The notes: a model not told the origin generated them from the letters alone. 64,000 nucleotides of DNA from DSWT01 sp035420085 (GCA_035420085.1 DAOLUH010000029.1:1-64000), one strand, 5' to 3'. Positions 15,041 to 24,541 are shown, counted from the first letter of the stretch. A program made the numbers and translations.

Positions 15041-16111
15041 ATGGACACGATGACAACGCACGAACGCATGGCGCGGATGTACGCGCATCAGGAAGCCGAC
15101 CGCATCCCCGTGACCGATTCACCGTGGGGCGCGACGATCGAACGCTGGCAGCGCGAGGGGATGCCGGAGGGGATGAGCTACGTAGATTTCTTTGGGCTGG
15201 ACAAAATCGCCTACATTAACGTAGACAACAGCCCGCGCTATCCCGCCGAAATCATCGAAGAGACCGAGGAATACGTCATCAACACCACAGCGTGGGGCGC
15301 GACGCTCAAAAACTGGAAGCACATCGCGTCCACGCCGGAGTTTATGGATTTCAAAATCAATGGGCCGGATGCCTGGCGCGCCGCAAAAGCAAGGATGACG
15401 CCCTCACGCGACCGCATCCCGTGGGACTATCTCCAGGCCAACTACAAGCGGTGGCGCAACGAGGGTTACTGGATCGAGGCCGGGCTGTGGTTCGGCTTCG
15501 ACGTGACGCACTCGTGGACGGTGGGCACCGAACGCCTGCTAATGGCGCTGCTCACCGATCCCGAATGGTGCATCGATATGTTCAACCACTTCCTGGATGT
15601 AGACATCGCCTTGCTCGACCAGGTTTGGGACGCGGGGTACACCTTCGACGCCGTCAACTGGCCCGATGATATGGGGTACAAGCACAACCAGTTTTTCTCG
15701 CTGCGCACCTACCGCAAGCTGCTCAAGCCTGTCCACCAGCGCGCGGTGGAGTGGGCGCACGCGAAGGGCGTCAAGGTGCGGCTGCACTCGTGCGGGGACG
15801 TCAACCCGTTCATCCCAGAGCTGATCGAAATCGGTGTGGACGGGCTGAATCCGCTGGAGGTGAAGGCGGGGATGGACCCGATCCACATCAAGCAAACTTA
15901 CGGGGACAAACTGCTGCTGCATGGCGGGATCAACGCCGTGCTATGGGACGATAAGGAGCGTATTGAGGAAGAAATGCAGCGTGTCATCCCTGTGATCAAG
16001 GAAAATGGCGGCTACATTTTCTCATCGGACCACTCCGTGCCATCCAGCGTGAGCCTGGAAAACTTCCGCTACATCATCGAATTGGCGAAAACGCTGGGAG
16101 CGTATACGTAA
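15041..16111 (+). CDS. Uroporphyrinogen decarboxylase-like (URO-D superfamily) protein
   Basis: This 356-residue protein has the URO-D/methylcobamide methyltransferase barrel. The zinc-site-like segment VRLHSCGDVNPFIPELIEIG and the LLHGGINA strand match the MtaA/CmuA-like branch rather than true HemE, whose N-terminal arginine motif is absent. It may transfer a methyl group or decarboxylate a small substrate; I cannot name it. The start at 15041 follows GGGGAGG by nine bases. No corrinoid protein gene is adjacent. Confidence 0.78.
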   Translation: MDTMTTHERMARMYAHQEADRIPVTDSPWGATIERWQREGMPEGMSYVDFFGLDKIAYINVDNSPRYPAEIIEETEEYVINTTAWGATLKNWKHIASTPEFMDFKINGPDAWRAAKARMTPSRDRIPWDYLQANYKRWRNEGYWIEAGLWFGFDVTHSWTVGTERLLMALLTDPEWCIDMFNHFLDVDIALLDQVWDAGYTFDAVNWPDDMGYKHNQFFSLRTYRKLLKPVHQRAVEWAHAKGVKVRLHSCGDVNPFIPELIEIGVDGLNPLEVKAGMDPIHIKQTYGDKLLLHGGINAVLWDDKERIEEEMQRVIPVIKENGGYIFSSDHSVPSSVSLENFRYIIELAKTLGAYT

Positions 16112-16158
16112 TCAACGCAGGTGGGACGCACTTCCGCCAGGCGCGTCCCACCTACCCA

Positions 16159-16893
16159 TTATACCGTCTCCGCCGCCAGCGCCGCGCCGATGATGCCGGC
16201 GTCATTCAGTGTTGCCGCGGGGACAAGGGGCGTGTCCACGGTGAGATAATGTCGGAACTTGCCCAATTTCTTGCTGCCGCCGCCGCCGATGATGATCAAA
16301 TCGGGCCACAGCAACGCCTTCATCGCGCGCAGATATTGATCAAAGCGCCCGGCCCACACTTCCCACGACAGGTCTTCGCGCTTGCGCGCGGCATCGGAGG
16401 CTTGTAGCTCGGCGTCTTTGCCGTTCATCTCGATATGCCCCAACTCGGTGTTGGGGACGAGGACGCCGTCGGTGAAGAGCGCCGTACCCAGGCCCGTGCC
16501 AATCGTCACGATCAAGACCAGACCGCCGACCCCCTTGCCCGCGCCAAAGCGCATCTCGGCCAGACCGGCAGCGTCCGCATCGTTGAGCACGCGCACCGGA
16601 CAATCGGTGGCGGCGGCAAACAACTGCTCGATGTTCGTGCCGATCCAGGTTTTGTCCACGTTCGCTGCCGTGCGCGCGACGCCATGCTGAATGGATGCCG
16701 GGAAGCAGCAGCCAATCGGTCCCTGCCACGCGAAATGCTTTGCCAGCTTTTTGACTTCCTTCGCCACATCCGCCGGTTTCGCCCCCTCCGGCGTCGCAAT
16801 CCGGTGACGTTCAGCCAGGAATAAACCCGTCGTCGTCTCTACCGGCGCGCCCTTGATCCCAGAACCGCCAATATCAATGCCTAGAATTTCCAT
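16159..16893 (-). CDS. ppgK: Polyphosphate glucokinase (ROK family)
   Basis: This 244-residue cytoplasmic kinase phosphorylates glucose, probably using polyphosphate. The opening GIDIGGSGIKGAPVE is the signature of PpgK, followed by the catalytic-site segment NDADAAG and the phosphate-binding VTIGTGLGTALF. The polyphosphate-binding stretch is consistent with the family. It is convergent with the URO-D-like gene. The start follows GGGGGTGGGG. Confidence 0.88.
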   Translation of the reverse strand: MEILGIDIGGSGIKGAPVETTTGLFLAERHRIATPEGAKPADVAKEVKKLAKHFAWQGPIGCCFPASIQHGVARTAANVDKTWIGTNIEQLFAAATDCPVRVLNDADAAGLAEMRFGAGKGVGGLVLIVTIGTGLGTALFTDGVLVPNTELGHIEMNGKDAELQASDAARKREDLSWEVWAGRFDQYLRAMKALLWPDLIIIGGGGSKKLGKFRHYLTVDTPLVPAATLNDAGIIGAALAAETV

Positions 16894-16915
16894 TGCCCCA
16901 CCCCCTCAGAAATTG

Positions 16916-16980
16916 GGATTAGGGATTGGTGACTGGGGATCAGGGAAGCCCTAATCCCCAATCACTAATCCCCGATCCCC
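16916..16980. repeat. Hairpin-forming GGGATTAGGGATTGG repeat
   Basis: Words of the type GGGATTGGTGACTGGGGATC on the left are mirrored by CCCTAATCCCCAATCACTAATCCCC on the right around AAG. It lies between the divergent ppgK and pyrG genes. Confidence 0.75.
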
Positions 16981-17017
16981 TGTAGTATAACCCCACTCGG
17001 CAAAAAACCAAAGCGAG

Positions 17018-17045
17018 TTGGCATTTCCGCAAAAGGCTGTACAAT
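17018..17045 (+). promoter_or_regulatory. Predicted pyrG promoter
   Basis: TTGGCA at 17018-17023 and TACAAT at 17040-17045 are 16 bases apart, 24 bases before the pyrG start. The leader would be only about 17 bases, mostly the ribosome binding site, so a long attenuation leader like that of Bacillus pyrG is not present. Confidence 0.55.
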
Positions 17046-17068
17046 AGAAATCCCGTGAGGAGGTGACT

Positions 17069-18682
17069 ATGGCAACGAAATACATCTTTGTAACGGGTGG
17101 TGTAGTCAGTTCTCTCGGGAAGGGCATTATGGCCGCGTCGTTAGGCCGGCTCCTCAAAGCCCGTGGACTGAATGTCTCCATCCAAAAATTGGACCCCTAT
17201 TTGAATGTTGACCCCGGCACGATGGCGCCCTACCAGCACGGCGAGGTGTTCGTCACCGAGGACGGCGCAGAAACCGACCTTGACCTGGGACACTACGAGC
17301 GCTTCATTGACGATAATCTCGGCAAGCTCAACAACGTCACCACCGGGCAGGTATACAGCGAGGTGATCGCGCGCGAGCGGCGCGGCGACTTTCTGGGCGG
17401 CACGATCCAGGTCGTCCCCCACGTCACCAACGAGATCAAACGGCGCATCATCCGCGCGGCGCAGGAATTGAAGGCCGACGTGGCGCTGGTGGAGATCGGC
17501 GGCACGGTGGGCGACATCGAAGGGCAGCCCTACCTGGAGGCCATCCGCCAGATGCGCAAGGATGTGGGACGCGACAACGTCCTCTATATCCACGTGACGC
17601 TGCTACCCTATCTGAGCGCCAGCGGTGAACTGAAGACCAAGCCCACCCAGCACAGCGTCCGCGAACTGCGCGGTATGGGCATCCAGCCGGACATCATCGG
17701 TCTGCGCGCAGATTTCCCCATCGATGGCGACATCCGCGCGAAGGTCGCGCTGTTCTGCGATGTAGAACGCGAGGCCGTGATCCCGTTGACAACCGCCGAC
17801 AGCATCTACGAAGTGCCGCTGATGCTGGAAGAGGCCGGCTTGGGTAACCTGGTGGTCGGGATGCTGCACTTGCGCGATAAGGCGCAATCACCGGACTTGA
17901 GTGATTGGCGAGACGCCATCGCACGCCTTAAATCTGAAAAGCCAACAGTGCGCATCGCGTTAGTCGGAAAATATGTGGAACTCCACGATGCCTATATCAG
18001 CGTCCGCGAGGCGTTGATCCACGCCGGGTTATATCACGGATATGCGGTAGATATTGATTGGATCCACAGCGAGTCGTTGGAACATGGCGAAAACATAGAG
18101 CGGCTCTTACAGGCTGACGGGATCGTGGTGCCGGGCGGGTTCGGCTCGCGGGGCATTGAAGGCAAGATTCTGGCGGCGAAAATTGCCCGCGAGAACCAGA
18201 TTCCGTACCTGGGGCTGTGCCTGGGGATGCAGGTGATGTGCATCGAATTCGCCCGCTATGTGCTCCACACCGAGGACGTCAACAGTACAGAATTCAAGCA
18301 CAAGACGCAACATCCGGTCATCTCCTTAATGCCTGACCAGGAAGACTTGCTCGACATGGGCGGCACGATGCGCTTGGGCCGCTATCCATGCGAATTGCAG
18401 CCGGGGTCGAAGGCACGCGCGGCATACAATGTCGAGGAAGTCTATGAGCGTCACCGGCACCGCTTCGAGTTCAACAACGCCTACCGCGAGGTTTTGGGGA
18501 AAGCGGGGATGGTGTTCAGCGGTTTATCGCCGGATAACCGGCTGGTCGAAATCGCCGAACTGCGCGACCACCCGTGGATGCTCGGCAGCCAGTTCCACCC
18601 GGAGTTCAAGTCGCGGCTGCAACGTCCGCATCCTCTTTTCCGAGGATTTGTAGAGGCGGCGATACACAGAATAGGCGAATGA
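17069..18682 (+). CDS. pyrG: CTP synthase
   Basis: This 537-residue enzyme makes CTP from UTP with glutamine as nitrogen donor. The synthetase domain begins KYIFVTGGVVSSLGKGI and contains the DPGTMAPYQHGEVFV segment. The C-terminal class I amidotransferase domain has the nucleophile in YLGLCLGMQ and the His-Glu pair in QFHPEFKSR. The start at 17069 follows GAGGAGGTG; an earlier GTG is less likely. The length is normal. Confidence 0.97.
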   Translation: MATKYIFVTGGVVSSLGKGIMAASLGRLLKARGLNVSIQKLDPYLNVDPGTMAPYQHGEVFVTEDGAETDLDLGHYERFIDDNLGKLNNVTTGQVYSEVIARERRGDFLGGTIQVVPHVTNEIKRRIIRAAQELKADVALVEIGGTVGDIEGQPYLEAIRQMRKDVGRDNVLYIHVTLLPYLSASGELKTKPTQHSVRELRGMGIQPDIIGLRADFPIDGDIRAKVALFCDVEREAVIPLTTADSIYEVPLMLEEAGLGNLVVGMLHLRDKAQSPDLSDWRDAIARLKSEKPTVRIALVGKYVELHDAYISVREALIHAGLYHGYAVDIDWIHSESLEHGENIERLLQADGIVVPGGFGSRGIEGKILAAKIARENQIPYLGLCLGMQVMCIEFARYVLHTEDVNSTEFKHKTQHPVISLMPDQEDLLDMGGTMRLGRYPCELQPGSKARAAYNVEEVYERHRHRFEFNNAYREVLGKAGMVFSGLSPDNRLVEIAELRDHPWMLGSQFHPEFKSRLQRPHPLFRGFVEAAIHRIGE

Positions 18683-18693
18683 TCTTTTTTATA

Positions 18694-18769
18694 TCAGCAG
18701 ATTAAGCAGATTGAGCAGATTTTTTGTTTATCATTCCGAAAAATCTGCTTCATTTGCAAAATCTGCTGA
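18694..18769. repeat. Hairpin-forming CAGATT repeat after pyrG
   Basis: TCAGCAGATT at 18694-18703 is exactly complementary to AATCTGCTGA at 18760-18769, with CAGATT words between. Transcripts of pyrG would end in this stem. Confidence 0.8.
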
Positions 18770-18817
18770 CAAAACTAACCAGTATCGTCCATATCATCTC
18801 AATTAAAAAGGGGAGAA

Positions 18818-18860
18818 GTGGGGGTTTGGGGGCGGGCTGCGCCCGCCCCCAAACCCCCAC
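18818..18860. terminator. 20-bp perfect GC-rich hairpin between convergent genes
   Basis: Bases 18818-18837 pair exactly with 18841-18860 around a TGC loop. The stem carries a TTT run on one side and an AAA run on the other but no long U-tail follows. It lies between the converging pyrG and NERD genes, where a bidirectional terminator is expected. Confidence 0.7.
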
Positions 18861-18881
18861 CCCCAGATTTTCAAGAAGACA

Positions 18882-20738
18882 CTATCGCAAGGTACTGCAC
18901 AAGCCGCGCAGGAGGCCGGAGAGGGCGGCACGTTTTTCGGCGGAGAGTTTCCGGGGCAGCGCGCGCAGCCGTTCAGTCTCCTGATCCAGTTTTTCGACAA
19001 ACCAGACGAAGACTTCTGGTTCCTCTAAGGTCAGGTTGCCCGGTCCCACCCACACCAAGCGCGGTTCAACCCACACATCTTCGTTCAGTGTATCAGTAAT
19101 ATAGTCGTGTAACAATCCCCCAACTGCGCGCGCCTGTTTGCCGGGATTATGCTGCATCCGCCGCCAGGTCATCATCGAGCGGCGATAGAAATGTTGTTTG
19201 GCGTAGCGATAGTTGCCCGTGTATGCCTTCACTTCCAAAGCGAACACACCCGGCGGTCCCAAGAGCACCATATCAATGTCCGCCTTGCTACCCGGCAATT
19301 TCACATTGCGGAACAACGTCCAATCACCGCCAAATCCCAGCCGCAACCGCCGCGCCACCTCACTCTCCCCGAGCTGACCACGGCGGAAATTCTGCTCTTC
19401 CTGCCACAACTCCACAAAACGGTCGCTCAACCAGAAAAGCGGCAGAAGCAACACCGCCACAAGCGGCCAGAGCCACAAAGCGGGCGTCTCCCGGCTGATC
19501 AACTCCGTGACGATGAGCGCCAGCACAACCAATAATCCGGCCAGCACGAGGAGGAGTGCGAAAGCAGCAATAAAGTAGTTTTGGCGGTAACGGCGCTGCA
19601 CCTCGTTCACCAGATAATCGGAACCTTGAATGACAGGCATCGGGCGCGACAAATGGTCGTCGGGAGCGGTCTCGGTCCGGTTAGGCTTGACGGTCTTGGT
19701 AGGAACGTTAGGCGCTTGTGGTTTTTTGCGCTCCTGGGCCGGCTTCGATGGTTTCCCAGCGGGTGCTGGCGCAGGCGCGGCTTGCTGCGGCTCTGCGGGG
19801 CTGTTCTGCTCAGATAGCTGCGGCCGTTCTTTCTGCGCCTCGCGTTTGCGCTGTTCGGCTTGCCGACGTTCCAATGCGACCGGCAGCATCACACGCGCCG
19901 CTTCACGCAGCCGTGCATCTTTCGCATACCATGCAGCGCGGCGCAAGTCTTTCACCTGCACGGCGCCGGCGTCAACCAGTTTGCCCAGCGGACGGTTCAA
20001 GCGGCGGAACGGCCAGGCGATCAAGCGGGCATCCTCCGGCGTCATCGTTACATCCGCCAGCCGGTGTGTCGTCTGCAGAATCATCTTGGATGCCTGACGA
20101 ACATCCTCATTCCGCGCTTCCTGGGCCGCCCACAGCAAATCCTGGCGCGTCAGCCGGTTCTCGTCCAACAGCGCGCCTAACGTGCGGGGTTTTTCCCCAC
20201 GAGCAACAAACGGCCAGACCACCGCGCGCGCATCGCGCAAAACCTGGAAATCCGCGTCCCAGGCCGGTTCGACATTCACGGTTTCATCTACACCACCGAC
20301 TTGCGCCGGCTCACCTGCAAAGGCGCTGTCGGGTTCGTCAACCGGCTCAGGCGTTAATGTCTCCCCAGCTTCGACTGCCGGCTCCAGTTCAGTCACATAC
20401 AACGAGGTCTCAGCGGCAGGCGAAAGTTCAGGGAACTCGGAAGGCATCTCCGCAATGAGGGGGCGCTCCGGCTCCTGCACGGCTTGAGGCGGCGGCGCGA
20501 CCATCTGCGCTTCCAACGCCGCCAAACTGTCGCGCGCCAGCGCGTTATCCGGCGCCAACTGCACGGCGCGCCGCAGCGCCGAAAGCGCAATCTTGTGGTC
20601 GGGCGCTAACCCGCCAAGGACGATCCAGGCATCCGCATCCTCTGGGTGCGCCTGCAGATATGAGCGCAGGCGCAACAAAGCATTTTCCCGCTGTCCTTCG
20701 CGGGCCAGTTGCAATACTTCTAGTAAGCGCGCGTCCAC
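18882..20738 (-). CDS. TPR-like, two-membrane-segment, NERD nuclease domain protein
   Basis: This 618-residue protein starts with a TPR-like helical repeat (residues 1-75), then a long Pro/Glu-rich linker with a central charged helical part (about 160-290), two membrane segments (roughly 370-435) and a C-terminal NERD domain from about 451. NERD residues are visible: GESEVARRL, Asp487/Asp489 in SKADIDMVLLGPPG and Glu502-x-Lys504 in ALEVKAYTG. The domain has a restriction-nuclease fold and acts on DNA or RNA in other contexts. The start is GTG at 20738. Its target is unknown. Confidence 0.8.
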   Translation of the reverse strand: MDARLLEVLQLAREGQRENALLRLRSYLQAHPEDADAWIVLGGLAPDHKIALSALRRAVQLAPDNALARDSLAALEAQMVAPPPQAVQEPERPLIAEMPSEFPELSPAAETSLYVTELEPAVEAGETLTPEPVDEPDSAFAGEPAQVGGVDETVNVEPAWDADFQVLRDARAVVWPFVARGEKPRTLGALLDENRLTRQDLLWAAQEARNEDVRQASKMILQTTHRLADVTMTPEDARLIAWPFRRLNRPLGKLVDAGAVQVKDLRRAAWYAKDARLREAARVMLPVALERRQAEQRKREAQKERPQLSEQNSPAEPQQAAPAPAPAGKPSKPAQERKKPQAPNVPTKTVKPNRTETAPDDHLSRPMPVIQGSDYLVNEVQRRYRQNYFIAAFALLLVLAGLLVVLALIVTELISRETPALWLWPLVAVLLLPLFWLSDRFVELWQEEQNFRRGQLGESEVARRLRLGFGGDWTLFRNVKLPGSKADIDMVLLGPPGVFALEVKAYTGNYRYAKQHFYRRSMMTWRRMQHNPGKQARAVGGLLHDYITDTLNEDVWVEPRLVWVGPGNLTLEEPEVFVWFVEKLDQETERLRALPRKLSAEKRAALSGLLRGLCSTLR

Positions 20739-20781
20739 GTGTTAACGTACCTCGAGTAACAACGATGTTGATTGTTCCTGA

Positions 20782-20805
20782 AAATATGAGCGACTGAAGT
20801 CGCAA
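20782..20805. repeat. Half copy of the CGTAG-type palindromic element
   Basis: GCGACTGAAGTCGC followed by AACTACG is a small perfect palindrome with the same CTACG flank as the element at 14932-14990. It ends at the stop codon of the DUF2156 gene. Confidence 0.5.
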
Positions 20806-21714
20806 CTACGCGAGGTGAACACTGAACTTCTCCACGAGATGATCCGGGAAGTAAGATTCCTTGGCCTGCCGCAACCCGGGATCGCCCAGGTCTTGCTCGC
20901 GGTTGATGAAGGCCACCTTCCCCTGCCAGCGCTGCGCTGAGAACTGCTGTGTGATCATCGGGTAAATACCCTTGAACTCCGGGTTAGCCTTCTCAATATG
21001 GACGACCGCCGTGGTTTCGTTCAGAATCTCGCCCAGGGAGAACGCCTGCACTTTTCCATCAACAAGAATCGCGCCACCCTCAAGGTGCAAGGCGGCAAAT
21101 TGGTTCAGCGCGTCACGGATGCCGCGAAATTCGTGGAGCAGGCTGATGTCGTCTTCGCACAACCGCTGTTCGCACCACACTTCGGCCAGCGCCAGACAAT
21201 CATCCGTGAGTGAAGGGGTGATCGGCGCATAAGTATAAGCATACGCGCGCAAGAATTGACTGATGTGATTACGTTTCTTGCTGTACTTGCGGCCTTCCAA
21301 TGACCCCAGGTCTGCGCTGCGATAGATGTAGTCAAAGTGCGCGCGCACCGGCTCGATCACAAACTCCTGGCTGCCCTGCAACTCGGCGGCCAAACGCCGG
21401 TCAGCGCGCTCGATAGACGGCGACACCACGCCGCGCGTATCGCGCAGCCAATACAGCAGGTCGCGCGCAGCCGCGCCGCGCCCCGCCGGTCCGATCGGTT
21501 GCAGCGCAAAGGGTTCCTCTTCGCGGTCGGCGACGATCAACAGACAATCGCCGTCCAGCGCCCACTGAAAGTTATAATATTCACGCCAGATAAACAAATT
21601 GATAAATGTTAATTCTGATGTGTCCGGCTGGTACTGCCACAGCCGCTGGTGTAGCGCATCGCGGTCTTCAAGCGCCAACGGCTTAAAGTCCGGAAAAGTC
21701 GGGTACGGTGTCAT
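20806..21714 (-). CDS. DUF2156 family protein (GNAT-like lysyl/aminoacyl transferase fold)
   Basis: This 302-residue protein matches the DUF2156 family, a double GNAT-like fold related to the C-terminal domain of phosphatidylglycerol lysyltransferase. Landmarks are SELTFINLFIWREYYNFQW, the lysine-rich KYSKKRNHISQFLR and the closing EQDLGDPGLRQAKESYFPDHLVEKF. Stand-alone copies are often uncharacterised. The ribosome binding site AGGAGG is 12 bases from the ATG, a little far. It precedes the NERD gene on the same strand. Confidence 0.85.
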   Translation of the reverse strand: MTPYPTFPDFKPLALEDRDALHQRLWQYQPDTSELTFINLFIWREYYNFQWALDGDCLLIVADREEEPFALQPIGPAGRGAAARDLLYWLRDTRGVVSPSIERADRRLAAELQGSQEFVIEPVRAHFDYIYRSADLGSLEGRKYSKKRNHISQFLRAYAYTYAPITPSLTDDCLALAEVWCEQRLCEDDISLLHEFRGIRDALNQFAALHLEGGAILVDGKVQAFSLGEILNETTAVVHIEKANPEFKGIYPMITQQFSAQRWQGKVAFINREQDLGDPGLRQAKESYFPDHLVEKFSVHLA

Positions 21715-21834
21715 AAAGTACTTCGCCTCCTAAAACAGTTGAATAGTCATTAATCTGGTCGTCATCGAATAGTGCTGGTGAAACTGGCAACCAGGTTGTG
21801 CAGCGTATTATACCGGAAAAGCGCGTAAAAGGGG

Positions 21835-22482
21835 CTAACCGGCCGCGCAATTGGTATTCTCAGCCTCCAACCAGTGCAGCAGCGTCGCAAAATCCTCAAT
21901 AATAAGATCGGGCTGCACAGCAGATACTGCCGCGCCAAAGAGACAGGTGCGCACGCCGGCGCGCTGTCCGGCCACGATGTCCAGTTCACGGTCGCCGATG
22001 ACGAGACATTGCACGCGGTCGAGGGCGTGCCGTTCGATCAAAGCATTGATTGCAGCAGGATCGGGTTTACGCGGATACGGATCCTCCTGGGCGATAAAGT
22101 CAGTGAAATAGTGCGTCATCCCGTGAACTGCCAATAGCGTCTGCAAGGAAGCACGTGGACGATGCGTCACGATGAAATTCTGCCCGCCGATCTCGCAGAT
22201 ATAGCGGCAGACATCCTCCACGCCAGGGAACGGCGGCTGGTACTGTTCGCCGATGTCCTCATACGACTGCTTGAAATGCTGTTGAAAGGTTTCCTCATTC
22301 AGAGAGAACATGTCCGCCAATGTGTGGATGCCGTGAGAGGTGGTCTGCTTACACAACGCCAGCACCCACTCCGACGGGGCATCCTTGCCGAAGCCATTTA
22401 GCGCCACGCGGCACGCCTCCACCACCGCCGGATAGGTATCGAATAGCGTGCCACCCGCGTCCCAAATCAGGTATTTGATCAC
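21835..22482 (-). CDS. HAD superfamily hydrolase (phosphatase)
   Basis: This 215-residue HAD-type phosphatase has motif I DAGGTLFDT, motif II in IVTHRP, a lysine in PYPRKPDP and motif IV in VIGDRELDIVAGQRAG. It resembles phosphoglycolate phosphatase-like proteins that act on small phosphate esters. GTG at 22482, with GGAGG four bases upstream, is the likelier start; an ATG seven codons earlier has no good site. It is divergent from the methyltransferase at 22618. Confidence 0.85.
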   Translation of the reverse strand: MIKYLIWDAGGTLFDTYPAVVEACRVALNGFGKDAPSEWVLALCKQTTSHGIHTLADMFSLNEETFQQHFKQSYEDIGEQYQPPFPGVEDVCRYICEIGGQNFIVTHRPRASLQTLLAVHGMTHYFTDFIAQEDPYPRKPDPAAINALIERHALDRVQCLVIGDRELDIVAGQRAGVRTCLFGAAVSAVQPDLIIEDFATLLHWLEAENTNCAAG

Positions 22483-22617
22483 AAGCCCTCCGCATTGTAC
22501 CATTCATCCATTATAGCAGACGTGACGGGTTTCGGGAAACATTGCGCCTGTCATCCGTCGTTTGAGACGCTACCTAAGTCAGCATTTTCAAGGTATACTA
22601 TGCGTGTTGAGGTAGCA

Positions 22618-23682
22618 ATGACTATTGTACAAACGCATATCGCCACTCTTCTGGACAGTTACGTGACCGACGCAGATAATGCGCCGTTGTTCATCCTCGG
22701 CGACGCGGTAACGGTGCTACGCCAAATTCCGACCACTACCTTCGACTGCTGTATCACCAGTCCACCTTACTGGGGACAACGCCAGTACAACAACGGCGGT
22801 ATTGGGATGGAAGAGGACTATCACGACTATATCACCCACATGTTAGCTATCTTTGCTGAGGTCAAGCGCGTACTCAAACCCGAAGGCTCCTTCTGGCTGA
22901 ACCTCGGCGACGCCTACTATAACAAACACCTGCTAGGACTACCCTGGCGGATAGCGTTAGCGTTGACTGATGAGCAAGGGTGGATTTTACGGAACAGTGT
23001 GATCTGGCACAAAGTCAAAGGTGGACTAGATAATACCGATGACCGCCTGCGCAATGTTCACGAGAATATCTTTCACTTCGTCAAAACAGAAAAAGGCTAT
23101 TATTACAATATAGATGCCATCCGCGCCAATCCGCGCAAAACCAAAGTGGTCAACGGGGCGGTCGTGTCGGCCACCGGCGTCACCGGCATCCGCTACAGAC
23201 GACAAATTGAGCTTTCCACAGCATTGTCCGAAGTCGAAAAACAGGCCGCTATGGAAGCTCTGGAAATGATGCTCAACAAAGTGCGCCTGGGAGAAATTGC
23301 CGATTTCAGGATGATTATTCGCGGGCAGCAGCGCGCGACGCACTCCGATTCACAAAAAGTCTCTGGCCGAGCGCGTGAGCTGGCAGAGAAAGGTTTTTAC
23401 TTTCTCAATTACAACCCAAAAGGCAGCAAACCCGGCGATGTGTGGGATATTCTGCCTGAAGATACGCAAGCCAGAGAACTGCATTTCGCGCCTTATCCAG
23501 AAGATTTGTGCAAGATTCCTATGCTGGCAACCTGCCCAGAAAATGGTATCGTTCTTGATCCCTTCTGCGGAACCGGCACGACCAATCTGGTCGCGCGAAC
23601 GCTATTTCGTAAATCCGTAGGTATTGATATCAGCATAGACTATCTCAACCTCGCCGAACAACGCTGTATGAGGTTACTATGA
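22618..23682 (+). CDS. DNA methyltransferase of a NotI-type restriction-modification system
   Basis: This 354-residue methyltransferase is of the beta class: the catalytic motif TSPPYWGQR is at 47-55 and precedes the SAM-binding motif DPFCGTGTT at 314-322. SPPYW is typical of N4-cytosine enzymes. Between them lies a variable recognition region. The start at 22618 follows GAGG; upstream in-frame codons have no site. It ends in a four-base overlap with the nuclease gene, and should protect the host from that nuclease. Confidence 0.9.
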   Translation: MTIVQTHIATLLDSYVTDADNAPLFILGDAVTVLRQIPTTTFDCCITSPPYWGQRQYNNGGIGMEEDYHDYITHMLAIFAEVKRVLKPEGSFWLNLGDAYYNKHLLGLPWRIALALTDEQGWILRNSVIWHKVKGGLDNTDDRLRNVHENIFHFVKTEKGYYYNIDAIRANPRKTKVVNGAVVSATGVTGIRYRRQIELSTALSEVEKQAAMEALEMMLNKVRLGEIADFRMIIRGQQRATHSDSQKVSGRARELAEKGFYFLNYNPKGSKPGDVWDILPEDTQARELHFAPYPEDLCKIPMLATCPENGIVLDPFCGTGTTNLVARTLFRKSVGIDISIDYLNLAEQRCMRLL

Positions 23683-24524
23683 ACAAAGTGCTAGAATTGT
23701 ACACGATCTCCACCCACGCCCAAGCGGACTGGAACACCCTGGTAACACGCCAACAATGCGCCTACCTGGATCGCAAATGCCTGAAAACCCGCAAAAGCGC
23801 GCCGGACGTATCTATCGGCACGTGTACTGTCAACTATGGTCGTGGTGAACCCAAACCGCTCATCATTTGCCCCTTCCGACTGTTAGAACGCCGCCAAGTT
23901 TTTATGGATTGCCTGCATCTCCTGACCTTGCACGAACCGGGCAATGAGTTGCATATCGTCCAGGAAGTGCCTATCCCCGGCGGTTCTGTGGATTACTTTC
24001 TGGTTTCTGCCAAAGCACGCCAAGTCAAGGATTTTGTAGGACTGGAGTTGCAAACTCTGGACACAACCGGTACCGTGTGGCCGGAGCGGCAGCGATTTTT
24101 ACAGGAGCAAGGGCTTGAAGTAGACACAAATATCTCAAACTCTGCCAAGAGTTTCGGGATGAATTGGAAAATAACTGCCAAGACCACCCTGATGCAACTG
24201 CACCACGAGGCGCAAACCTTTGAGCACCTGAACAAACATCTGGTTCTCGTCATTCAAGACCACCTCTTGAATTATATGCGCCGCGCCTTCAGATTTGAAC
24301 ACCTGAATCAAGCCCGCCTCGGCGATCCAATCCACATTCATCCATATACATTGAGTCCAACAGAAAGTGAATTTCGCCTGTCCCTTGGATCACGCTTTAG
24401 CACTGATGTGGCCGGCATCGCCGAATGTTTGGGATTGCAGGCTAACCCCAAAATCGAACTTCGGGAGATCACCCGCTTTCTGGAGAGCAAGATCAGCGAC
24501 ACAACTTTGCTTACAGTGAAGTAG
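23679..24524 (+). CDS. NotI family restriction endonuclease
   Basis: This 281-residue protein carries the hallmarks of the NotI family. Four cysteines (Cys27, Cys34, Cys49, Cys64) match the metal-binding module of NotI (CAYLDRKC, IGTCTV, IICPFR). The PD-(D/E)xK-like site is Asp105 in GGSVDYFLVS and Glu123-x-Gln125 in VGLELQTLD, including the unusual Gln that NotI also has. It is shorter than NotI itself (about 380 residues). The start overlaps the methyltransferase stop (ATGA). The recognition sequence cannot be read from the protein; an 8-base GC-rich site would be the family expectation. Confidence 0.85.
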   Translation: MNKVLELYTISTHAQADWNTLVTRQQCAYLDRKCLKTRKSAPDVSIGTCTVNYGRGEPKPLIICPFRLLERRQVFMDCLHLLTLHEPGNELHIVQEVPIPGGSVDYFLVSAKARQVKDFVGLELQTLDTTGTVWPERQRFLQEQGLEVDTNISNSAKSFGMNWKITAKTTLMQLHHEAQTFEHLNKHLVLVIQDHLLNYMRRAFRFEHLNQARLGDPIHIHPYTLSPTESEFRLSLGSRFSTDVAGIAECLGLQANPKIELREITRFLESKISDTTLLTVK

Positions 24525-24541
24525 CAGGAGTTAATGTCTCA

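Noticed and set aside
14856..15122. Open frame on the minus strand in the pdhA/URO-D gap
   Set aside because: It reads through the palindromic element at 14932-14990 and overlaps the real start of the URO-D-like gene. There is no ribosome binding site and no family resemblance.
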